64,000 bases of DNA from Luteitalea pratensis. GTDB lineage: Bacteria > Acidobacteriota > Vicinamibacteria > Vicinamibacterales > Vicinamibacteraceae. The translations under genes were made by a program, and so were the position numbers. The stretch spans positions 1,461,001 through 1,525,000 of the forward strand of contig NZ_CP015136.1 in the NCBI RefSeq assembly GCF_001618865.1. Reading direction: 5' to 3'. Shown in pieces: positions 57,832 to 64,000 of this stretch; within the stretch, counting starts at the first letter, position 1, and each line of letters starts with the position of its first letter. The notes below the pieces were generated by a model. The model worked only from the letters and a program-made list of their open reading frames with translations. It was not told where the DNA came from and ran no database searches.

Positions 57832-59775
57832 TCAGCGGGCGGCGTAGGTTCCGGCGCTGGCGCGCAGGAGCTTCAGCAGCACGTCGCTGTTCTCGTAGAC
57901 ACCCGTGAACTGCCACGCCCCGGGGCCGGTCGCCGAGAGCGGCACGTCGGTGGCGGTGTGCCCGGCAAACGTGTGCCCGTTGGACGCCGTGTCGGCGGGG
58001 CAGCCACCCGCATCAGGACAGGGCGTCTCGCCGTTCTCGATCGTGCCGGCGACGAGGAACCCCGGGATGTCGCCCTTCTTCGCCCTGGCGGGATTGGCCA
58101 CCGCCACCAGACGTCCGTCGTCCTTCTTCTCGTGGACGGCGGCCTCTGACTGTTCACGGTCGGCGGTCCAGTTCTCGAAATGATCCGTCGCGGCTGCCCA
58201 GCCGAGCAGCAGCTTGCGCGAGGGGTTCGGGTCCACCGGGAAGCCGCGTTCGTCGAGGACGTAGTTCGGGGTGAAGGGCAGCACCTGCTCGGGCAGGAAT
58301 CGGAACACGCCGGCGTAGTCGCGCACGGCCTTGCCCATGATCGACGGCACATAGTGCTCGTTGCCGACGCCAATGATGGCCATGCCGCCGCAGTCGTGGT
58401 CGGCTGTGACGATGACGAGGGTGTCGTTGTCGGGGTCCTTGTCGCTGTTGGTCCCCTTCGCGAACTCGAGGGCAACGGCGACGGCGCGATCGAATTCGAT
58501 CGTGTCCCAGATGACCCGTTCAGAGTCCGCGGCGTGCGAGCGCTTGTCGATGGACGCGCCTTCTACCATCAGGTAGAAGCCGGCTGGTGAATACGTCGAG
58601 AGCGACTTGATCGCCGCGCTGGTCATGTCCTCGAGCATCGGCGTGTCGCGGTAGGCCGCGTTCTTCTCGAGCGCCAGTTCGTCGCTGTAGCGGCCTGCAC
58701 CCACCTTGTCGAACGCAACGACCATGTGCGACTGGTGGAACAGGCCGAGGATGGCCTTGGGCGCCGGCCGTGACGGCGCGATGACGGCCCGCACGTCGCT
58801 CCCGTTGCGCAGCGTCTGATAGCCGGCGGCGGCGAATTCCCCGATCAGGTTGCGGTTGTCCGGCCGGGTTCCGCCACCTGCCTTGCCCGAGAAGTGGTTC
58901 GCGCCCCCGCCCATCAGCACGGTCACGCCGTTGGTCTTGCGCTCGTCGAAGAACTCCGCGGCGACACCCGGTCCCGCGAACCGGCTCGATGTGTGTGCCG
59001 CATTGGCCGCGGGCGTGGAATCGGTGAGGTCGGCGGTGGTCACGATGCCGACGTTGAAGCCGGGGCCGCGGGTGCGGCGCAGGATCTCGCCGAAATACTC
59101 GATGCGGGGGTTGTCGAAGAAATCGGCAGTGTTGTCGGGGAACACGCCTTCCTGGTTGTTGGCGTTCTTCTGGCCGGTCACGTAGGAGGCCATGCCAGGC
59201 GAGGAGTCGGTGATCACCGCATTGAGGGAGCCGGTCATCACCTGTCCGGTCACTTCCAGCGTGTCCATCGCCAGCCGGCCCGCGGCCTTGCCGTTGTGGA
59301 CGCCACGCGACACGATGCGCGCCGCCGTCCGATGCGACGCACCCATGCCATCACCGAGGAACAGGATGATGTTGCGCGCGCGCGGGCGGCCGGTCCGCTT
59401 TGGCGCGGCCCAGGCCTCGACCTGCAGGTGCGACTCGGCCGACGCGCCGTCGGCGGTCGTGGCCTTGATCACCAGGGGGCCGGCCGTGCTGCGGCTGAAG
59501 CGACGCGCCAGGAAATTGGTGGTGCCGGCCGCCGCGCCGTCCTGGGCGCCCGGATCGTTGCGTGACGTCCATTCGACGCCGTCCACCCAGACCCGGAGGC
59601 CTGCCGGCGCCGCTCCGCCGGCTGCAGAAGCCTCGACCCGGATGTCAACCAATTGCCCGGCGGCGAGGACGCCGCCATCGGGGGGCATGATGCGGATTGC
59701 GGTGGCAGCCTCGGCGAGGGCCGGCGTCATGAGTGCGACGAGTAGCGCGAAGAGCAGCGCGAGGGTGTGGCGCAT
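57832..59775 (-). CDS. Exported PhoA-type alkaline phosphatase with N-terminal Ig-like domain
   Basis: 647 residues. Signal peptide, an Ig-like/beta-sandwich domain (~25-125) and a PhoA catalytic domain: NIILFLGDGMG (metal Asp), ITDSSPGMASYVTG (nucleophile Ser), VEGASIDKRSHAADS (Glu, Asp, His), VTADHDCGGM (Asp-His), and FAGHTATDVPLSATG (final His). All metal ligands of classical PhoA are present. The TATCAT hexamer 7 nt upstream faces the TATAAT of the divergent second phosphatase, so both may be co-regulated, for example by phosphate. Confidence 0.92.
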   Translation of the reverse strand: MRHTLALLFALLVALMTPALAEAATAIRIMPPDGGVLAAGQLVDIRVEASAAGGAAPAGLRVWVDGVEWTSRNDPGAQDGAAAGTTNFLARRFSRSTAGPLVIKATTADGASAESHLQVEAWAAPKRTGRPRARNIILFLGDGMGASHRTAARIVSRGVHNGKAAGRLAMDTLEVTGQVMTGSLNAVITDSSPGMASYVTGQKNANNQEGVFPDNTADFFDNPRIEYFGEILRRTRGPGFNVGIVTTADLTDSTPAANAAHTSSRFAGPGVAAEFFDERKTNGVTVLMGGGANHFSGKAGGGTRPDNRNLIGEFAAAGYQTLRNGSDVRAVIAPSRPAPKAILGLFHQSHMVVAFDKVGAGRYSDELALEKNAAYRDTPMLEDMTSAAIKSLSTYSPAGFYLMVEGASIDKRSHAADSERVIWDTIEFDRAVAVALEFAKGTNSDKDPDNDTLVIVTADHDCGGMAIIGVGNEHYVPSIMGKAVRDYAGVFRFLPEQVLPFTPNYVLDERGFPVDPNPSRKLLLGWAAATDHFENWTADREQSEAAVHEKKDDGRLVAVANPARAKKGDIPGFLVAGTIENGETPCPDAGGCPADTASNGHTFAGHTATDVPLSATGPGAWQFTGVYENSDVLLKLLRASAGTYAAR

Positions 59776-59782
59776 GGCCCCG

Positions 59783-59788
59783 ATGATA
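59783..59788 (-). promoter_or_regulatory. -10-like hexamer TATCAT, 7 nt before ATG 59775
   Basis: Minus strand; within the 47-bp spacer of the divergent phosphatase pair. Confidence 0.6.
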
Positions 59789-59809
59789 GCTGCGTGGCTG
59801 GCCGCCGCC

Positions 59810-59815
59810 TATAAT
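59810..59815 (+). promoter_or_regulatory. -10 hexamer TATAAT, 7 nt before ATG 59823
   Basis: Perfect sigma-70 -10 consensus placed so that the transcript begins at the start codon. Confidence 0.7.
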
Positions 59816-59822
59816 CTCGGGC

Positions 59823-60962
59823 ATGAAGAAGGTGCTCGTCGCGATCCTGCTCGCCCCCGCCCTGTTGTCCGCCCAAAGCCGGGCCAAGAATGTGGTGCTG
59901 TTCCTTGCCGATGCCGGCGGCATCCCCACGATCACGGCGGCCAGCCTCCATGCCACCGGCGTCTCGCGCGGCCTGTTCATCCAGAAGATGCCCAACATCG
60001 CCCTGTCGGACACGTCGACGGCGTCCCAGATCGTCACCGACTCGGCGGCAGGGATGACCGCGATCGTCACGGGGTACAAGACGCACAACGGCGTCATCTC
60101 GCAGTCGGCCGACACGGTGCGCGGCAAGACCGATGGCGCGCCGCTCAAGACGATCCTCGAGTACGCCGAGGAGCACGGCCTTTCGACCGGATTGGTCACC
60201 AATGACTCGCTGACGGGAGCCACCCCCTCGGCGCTGTACGCGCACGCGAACGAACGGGCGCAGAGCGCACTGATCTTCCAGCAGGCGTTCGCCCCCCGTT
60301 TCGGTGACGGCGTCGACGTGATGATCGGGCCCGGCCGCGCGGCCATCACGAAGTCGCTCGCTGCTGCCGGCACCGACCTCGACACGATCGCGACGCGCAC
60401 GAAGCGGCCCATCCATGCCGCGCTGTCGGACGTGCCAGCCGACGCCAGGCGCGCCATCGTGATGCTGGATTCCTCGGCCTTCGATCTCGAGGAGGCCGTG
60501 TTGGCGGCGCAGCGCATCCTGTCGCGCAACAAGAAGGGGTACTTCCTGATGGTCGAAGGCGATACGCACACCGACAACGTGCGTGTCGGCCTCGACCGGA
60601 TGGTGGCCCTCGACAAGACGGTCGCGCGGATGGCGAGCGTCGTGGGGCGCGACACGCTGTTGGTGTTCACGGCGGACCACTCGTTCGACATCGCGCTGCG
60701 TGGCGGCCTGCTGGGGAAGCCACTGCTCGACGGCCTCGAGGCCGAGCAGGCGAAGGCGGCGGAGGAGAAGCGGCGTAACATCCGCATCCCCGCGGTACGC
60801 ATGGACAACGGCCACGCCGGCGAACCGGTGATGATCGCGGCAATGGGCCCAGGCGCCGATCGTGTCCGCGGCTACATGCTGAACACCGACATCTTCAAGG
60901 TCATGATGCAGGCCTTCGGCTGGAAGGCCGACGACGCCGTCCCGCAGACCGCGCAGCGCTGA
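59823..60962 (+). CDS. Exported alkaline phosphatase-family protein with variant metal site
   Basis: 379 residues. Short signal peptide (KVLVAILLAPALLSAQ). PhoA-like layout: NVVLFLADAGG (Asp), VTDSAAGMTAIVTG (nucleophile Ser), FLMVEGDTHTDNV, VFTADHSFDIAL (Asp-His) and NGHAGEPVMIAAMG (His). The segment that in PhoA reads EGAxIDxxxH is EGDTHTDN here, so the second metal site is arranged differently; this variant occurs in a separate alkaline phosphatase subgroup. Shorter than its divergent neighbour and without the Ig domain. Confidence 0.87.
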   Translation: MKKVLVAILLAPALLSAQSRAKNVVLFLADAGGIPTITAASLHATGVSRGLFIQKMPNIALSDTSTASQIVTDSAAGMTAIVTGYKTHNGVISQSADTVRGKTDGAPLKTILEYAEEHGLSTGLVTNDSLTGATPSALYAHANERAQSALIFQQAFAPRFGDGVDVMIGPGRAAITKSLAAAGTDLDTIATRTKRPIHAALSDVPADARRAIVMLDSSAFDLEEAVLAAQRILSRNKKGYFLMVEGDTHTDNVRVGLDRMVALDKTVARMASVVGRDTLLVFTADHSFDIALRGGLLGKPLLDGLEAEQAKAAEEKRRNIRIPAVRMDNGHAGEPVMIAAMGPGADRVRGYMLNTDIFKVMMQAFGWKADDAVPQTAQR

Positions 60963-61012
60963 CCTTCCCCGCCCGGCCCAGCGGGGGCGATTGCGCCGAC
61001 GGCACGACCGTG

Positions 61013-61018
61013 TACAGT
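61013..61018 (+). promoter_or_regulatory. -10-like hexamer TACAGT, 6 nt before ATG 61025
   Basis: Same hexamer and spacing as the two VWFA genes; supports ATG 61025. Confidence 0.55.
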
Positions 61019-61024
61019 CTGTCC

Positions 61025-62230
61025 ATGCGTAACGCCGATTTCCGCGTCCGCCTTCGCCAGGGCTCCGGCGGACGAGTCGTGCGGCAGGCGCTCGTCCTGT
61101 CGCTGGCCGTGTCCGTGCTCGCCCCGGGGCGCGTCGCATCCGCGCAACCGCCCGATGCCTCGCAAACCGAGCGGATGATCGCCGACCTCGGCCTGCGCGA
61201 GGCCGCCACGCCGCTCAGCGCCTCACCGCAGTGGCGCAAGCCGGCCCGCGTGCTGGTGCGCAACCTGACGCCGGATCGCAAGACGTGGCTCCAGGAAGTC
61301 GCGCCCGGTGTCGAACTCGTCAATGCCGACACGACCTCCGATGCGCGTGCTGCAGCCGCGACCGCGGATGCGGTCCTGGGCTTCTGCGAGGAGGCGGTCC
61401 TCGCGCAGAGCCCCAGTGTCCGCTGGGTGCAGACCTACGACGCCGGCGTCGAGCGTTGCCTGACCAGCGACGTCTTCCGCCAGCGTGGCATCGTCCTCAC
61501 CAACATGCAGCGGATCGCCGGTCCCGTGATGGCCGAGCACGTGATGGCGCTGGTGCTGGCCCACGCCCGCGGGCTCGCCGGTTACCTGATGGCGCAGCGC
61601 GAGGGGAAGTGGGAGCGCGGCGTGAACGCCGCCAACTGGACGTTCAACGCCTTGTCGGATGGCGAGCAGCCGGCGTTCACACTGGCGGGCAAGACCATCC
61701 TGATCGTCGGCTACGGGGGCGTCGGGAGTGAAACCGCCAAGCGGGCGCAGGCGTTCGGCATGCGCATCATCGCCATCCGCAACAGCAAGGCCGACCTCCC
61801 GCCCGGCGTCACGAAGATGGGCCTGCCCGCCGACCTGCCCACCTATGTCAAGGAGGCCGACATCGTCGTGGACACGTTGCCGCTGACGGCCGAGACCCGC
61901 GGCATGTTCGACGCGGCGATTTTCGGGGCGATGAAGAAGACGGCCTTCTTCGTCAACGTCGGGCGCGGCGGCACCGTCGTGACCGAGGCCCTGATGAAGG
62001 CGTTGCAGGACGGCGGCATCGGCGGCGCAGGACTCGACGTGGTCGATCCCGAGCCGGTGCCCGAGGGACACCCGCTCTGGAAGACGCCCCGGCTCATCCT
62101 GACGCCGCATGTATCGGCCGACTCCGACGTCGACGAGGACGTCCGGTGGCTGCTCATCCGTGAGAACCTGCGCCGCTTCGTCGCCGGCGGCAAGATGCTC
62201 TCGGTCGTCGACGCGACTCGAGGGTATTGA
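61025..62230 (+). CDS. Exported D-2-hydroxyacid dehydrogenase-family protein
   Basis: 401 residues. An N-terminal signal-like segment (VVRQALVLSLAVSVLAPGRVASAQ) precedes a full D-2-hydroxyacid dehydrogenase: NAD-binding VGYGGVGSETAKRA, DTLPLTAETRGMF, VNVGRGGTVVTEALMKAL, GLDVVDPEP, and LTPHVSADS with the catalytic His. Export of an NAD(P)-dependent enzyme is unusual; the signal lacks a twin Arg, so Sec export of an unfolded chain or a membrane-anchored cytosolic form are both conceivable. Followed by two more exported sugar-type enzymes. Confidence 0.85.
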   Translation: MRNADFRVRLRQGSGGRVVRQALVLSLAVSVLAPGRVASAQPPDASQTERMIADLGLREAATPLSASPQWRKPARVLVRNLTPDRKTWLQEVAPGVELVNADTTSDARAAAATADAVLGFCEEAVLAQSPSVRWVQTYDAGVERCLTSDVFRQRGIVLTNMQRIAGPVMAEHVMALVLAHARGLAGYLMAQREGKWERGVNAANWTFNALSDGEQPAFTLAGKTILIVGYGGVGSETAKRAQAFGMRIIAIRNSKADLPPGVTKMGLPADLPTYVKEADIVVDTLPLTAETRGMFDAAIFGAMKKTAFFVNVGRGGTVVTEALMKALQDGGIGGAGLDVVDPEPVPEGHPLWKTPRLILTPHVSADSDVDEDVRWLLIRENLRRFVAGGKMLSVVDATRGY

Positions 62231-62263
62231 AGGTAGGGCCCAGTATGAACGCGGCCGAACGAT

Positions 62264-62291
62264 GGGCCGGGCTCGGAGAGCCGGGCCTACC
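62264..62291 (-). repeat. Family-1 REP-like palindrome
   Basis: GGGCCGGGCTCGGAGAGCCG + GGCCTACC; a partial GGTAGGGCCC lies 30 nt upstream (62232). Same family as the elements around the RAYT gene. Confidence 0.75.
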
Positions 62292-62320
62292 GGGTTCGTT
62301 GCTGTCCTGTGTTCCTGCGA

Positions 62321-62326
62321 TAAGCT
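62321..62326 (+). promoter_or_regulatory. -10-like hexamer TAAGCT, 7 nt before ATG 62334
   Basis: Supports ATG 62334, which is also where the Tat signal begins. Confidence 0.55.
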
Positions 62327-62333
62327 CTGCGCC

Positions 62334-63314
62334 ATGCACAGACGGGAGTTCCTGGGCACGCTCGCCGCGACTGGCCTCGCTGGCGTTCCAGCACCGGGTG
62401 CGCCTGAGGGCGCGGCACCCGGTACCCGGCAACCGGCACCCGGTCAAGCCGAGCTTGGGGCCAGGCGAGGCCCCACGACCTTCCAGATGGCGTGCATGAC
62501 GCTGCCATACGCGGCGTTTCCGATCGAGCGGGCGCTCGAGGGGATCAAGGCTGCCGGCTACCCGTACGTCGCGTGGGGCGTGACCCACAAGGATGCGAGT
62601 GGCCAGCAACGTCCGGCGATCGACGTCACCGCACCGGTCTCGGAGGCGGCTGCGCTCGCCCGTCGTTGTCGCGACCTCGGACTGGATCCGGTCATGATGT
62701 TTTCGACCGTCTTTCTCGAGGAACCCGAAGCCGCCGACGCCCATCGCCGGCGGATCGCGCAGGCCGCGGAAGCGAAGATTCCCTACGTGCTCACATTCGG
62801 GCGCACGCGACCAGGCGAGTACGAACGGGTCATCGCGTGCCTGAAAGCGATCGGTCCGGTTGCGCGGCAGGCTGGAGTCGCGGTGCTGATCAAGCAGCAT
62901 GGCGGCAACACCGCGACAGGTGCGATGTGCTCGGCGATCATCCGCGAAGTCGGCGATGAGGGCGTGCGCATGTGCTACGACGCGGGCAATGTGCTCGACT
63001 ACGAGAGCCACGACCCGATTGCCGACATTGCGACGTGCGTCGGCGACATCCGCGCCTTCGCGATCAAGGACCACCGTGATTTTCCGAAGGACGAGGACTG
63101 TGGGCCCGGATTCGGGGAGATTGATCACTACCGGCTGCTCACGCCCGTGATGCAGGCGGGACTGACGATGCCGTTGGTGTTCGAGAACATCTTCGAACCA
63201 TTGGTCCGGCGTCCGGCGACGCCCGAGGGTGTGGACGCGCTCGCCCGCCGTGTCAGGGAATACGTGGACAGTGTGATTCGCGGCCTGCAGGCAGCACCTG
63301 CCGGTGCCGCGTGA
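62334..63314 (+). CDS. Tat-exported sugar phosphate isomerase/epimerase-like TIM-barrel protein
   Basis: 326 residues. Tat signal MHRREFLGTLAATGLAG, a Pro/Ala linker, then an AP endonuclease-2/xylose isomerase-like barrel: YVAWGVTHKD, YVLTFGRT, LIKQHGGNTATGAM (His), CYDAGNVLDYE (Asp), IRAFAIKDHRDF (Lys-Asp-His) and ENIFEP (Glu), which fit metal-binding positions of the family. Substrate unknown; exported members are frequent in glycan-degrading bacteria. Confidence 0.85.
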   Translation: MHRREFLGTLAATGLAGVPAPGAPEGAAPGTRQPAPGQAELGARRGPTTFQMACMTLPYAAFPIERALEGIKAAGYPYVAWGVTHKDASGQQRPAIDVTAPVSEAAALARRCRDLGLDPVMMFSTVFLEEPEAADAHRRRIAQAAEAKIPYVLTFGRTRPGEYERVIACLKAIGPVARQAGVAVLIKQHGGNTATGAMCSAIIREVGDEGVRMCYDAGNVLDYESHDPIADIATCVGDIRAFAIKDHRDFPKDEDCGPGFGEIDHYRLLTPVMQAGLTMPLVFENIFEPLVRRPATPEGVDALARRVREYVDSVIRGLQAAPAGAA

Positions 63315-63327
63315 AAGGGCCCCGAAC

Positions 63328-64000
63328 GTGACGCACGACCTCGACAGACGCGCCTTCCTCCAGACCGGCGCGACACTGGCCGCCAGCGCATCGCTGGCGA
63401 CCCGCGCCGTGGCCCAGCCGCAAGTGGTCATCCCCACGGCACCCGTGACGGGAGCCATTGCCACCGGCATCATCGGCACCGGTGGTCGCGGTACCGCCGA
63501 CCTTGGCGCGGTGCTCGAACACGGCAAGGTCGCAGCGGTGTGCGACGTCAAGGCCGATCGCATGAAGGCGGCGGCCGATGTCGCCATGCGCGACACGCCG
63601 GCCCAGTACGCCGATTACCGGCGCGTGCTCGATCGCAAGGACATCGAGGCGGTGGTGATCGCCACGCCGCCGCACCTGCACGCCGAGATGGCCGTGGCGG
63701 CGCTGCAGGCCGGCAAGCACGTCTACTGCGAGAAACCGGTCGCGATCACGCCGGCCTCGGTGGCGCAGGTGGTCAAGGCCGTCAAGGCGTCGGGCAAGGT
63801 GTTCATCGCGGGACAGCAACTCCGCTCCTACAAGCGGCTCGGCGCCGCAGTGGGCAAGATCCGCGCGGGTGCCATCGGCGACGTGTTGATGATCAAGGCG
63901 CAGCGGCACTCCGAATCCGATCTGAGTCACACGGGGACGTCGGCGGACTGGTTCTTCGACGTCGAGAAGTCGGGTGGCTATCTGATCGAGATGTCGGTGC
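63328..64000 (+). CDS. Tat-exported Gfo/Idh/MocA-family oxidoreductase, 3' truncated by window
   Basis: 224 residues visible from GTG 63328. Tat signal (LDRRAFLQTGATLAASASLA), Rossmann fold GIIGTGGRGTADL, ATPPHLHAEMAVAALQAGKHVYCEKPVA (the EKP motif, Lys catalytic) and the start of the C-terminal domain (ADWFFDVEKSGGYLIEM). Oxidises or epimerises a sugar using a tightly bound nucleotide. Starts 13 nt after the epimerase-like gene, so probably one operon. Confidence 0.9.
   Translation, partial: MTHDLDRRAFLQTGATLAASASLATRAVAQPQVVIPTAPVTGAIATGIIGTGGRGTADLGAVLEHGKVAAVCDVKADRMKAAADVAMRDTPAQYADYRRVLDRKDIEAVVIATPPHLHAEMAVAALQAGKHVYCEKPVAITPASVAQVVKAVKASGKVFIAGQQLRSYKRLGAAVGKIRAGAIGDVLMIKAQRHSESDLSHTGTSADWFFDVEKSGGYLIEMSV

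Overview
The window is about two-thirds G+C, densely coded, and looks like a chromosomal segment of an Acidobacteriota bacterium, probably near the Vicinamibacteria. The evidence is two VWFA-related proteins of a type common in that phylum, an Oar-like TonB receptor with an N-terminal carboxypeptidase-regulatory domain, a PEP-CTERM protein, many Tat/Sec-exported hydrolases and sugar enzymes, and overlapping stop/start junctions (ATGA, GTGA). The placement is an inference from protein families. No rRNA, tRNA, prophage or CRISPR array was seen.

Layout. 1-4.3 kb: end of a formate dehydrogenase operon (catalytic subunit C-terminus, a fused FeS/NrfD-HybB membrane subunit, FdhE). 4.5-9.3 kb: glycerophosphodiesterase, then a COG3375 GNAT protein, an N-succinylamino-acid racemase/MenC-type enolase-superfamily enzyme and an M20 amidase, which together match a D- to L-amino-acid conversion route. 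9.3-22 kb: SGNH hydrolase, two amidohydrolases, an MFS carrier, an exported phosphodiesterase, ArfB, a PEP-CTERM protein, a large Oar-like receptor and a small HExxH protein. 22.5-25.5 kb: larE-larB-larC (nickel-pincer cofactor) without larA. 25.7-36.2 kb: truncated-looking M48 peptidase, two tandem VWFA-related paralogues, a B3-like metallo-beta-lactamase-fold enzyme, and a response regulator-histidine kinase-HtrA operon. 36.5-45 kb: a REP-associated tyrosine transposase (RAYT), M28 peptidase, GH127 enzyme, YggU protein, TonB receptor and a Tat-exported enolase-superfamily protein. 45-56.3 kb: ECF sigma factor/membrane protein/adhesin-like RDD operon, nucleotidyltransferase, EEP nuclease, an M1-M28-PDZ peptidase, and an NtrC regulator-small protein-PAS kinase locus with a sigma-54 promoter. 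56.3-64 kb: YceI, GNAT, two divergent alkaline phosphatases, then three exported sugar/hydroxyacid enzymes, the last cut by the window end.

The most unusual signal lies between the genes. (1) Many intergenic regions consist of heptanucleotide repeats held in strict 7-nt register while the unit sequence drifts. At ten gene ends the first heptad contains the stop codon, and one intergenic region is exactly 17 heptads from stop codon to stop codon. (2) Nineteen start codons are preceded at 6-8 nt by a TANNNT (or GATAAT/GACAAT) -10-like hexamer with no Shine-Dalgarno sequence, the arrangement expected for leaderless mRNAs. (3) Three families of GTAG-headed REP-like palindromes are scattered through the window, one of them flanking the RAYT gene. 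Genes that instead carry a clear Shine-Dalgarno site include htrA, the Oar-like receptor, GH127 and the PEP-CTERM gene, so two initiation styles coexist.
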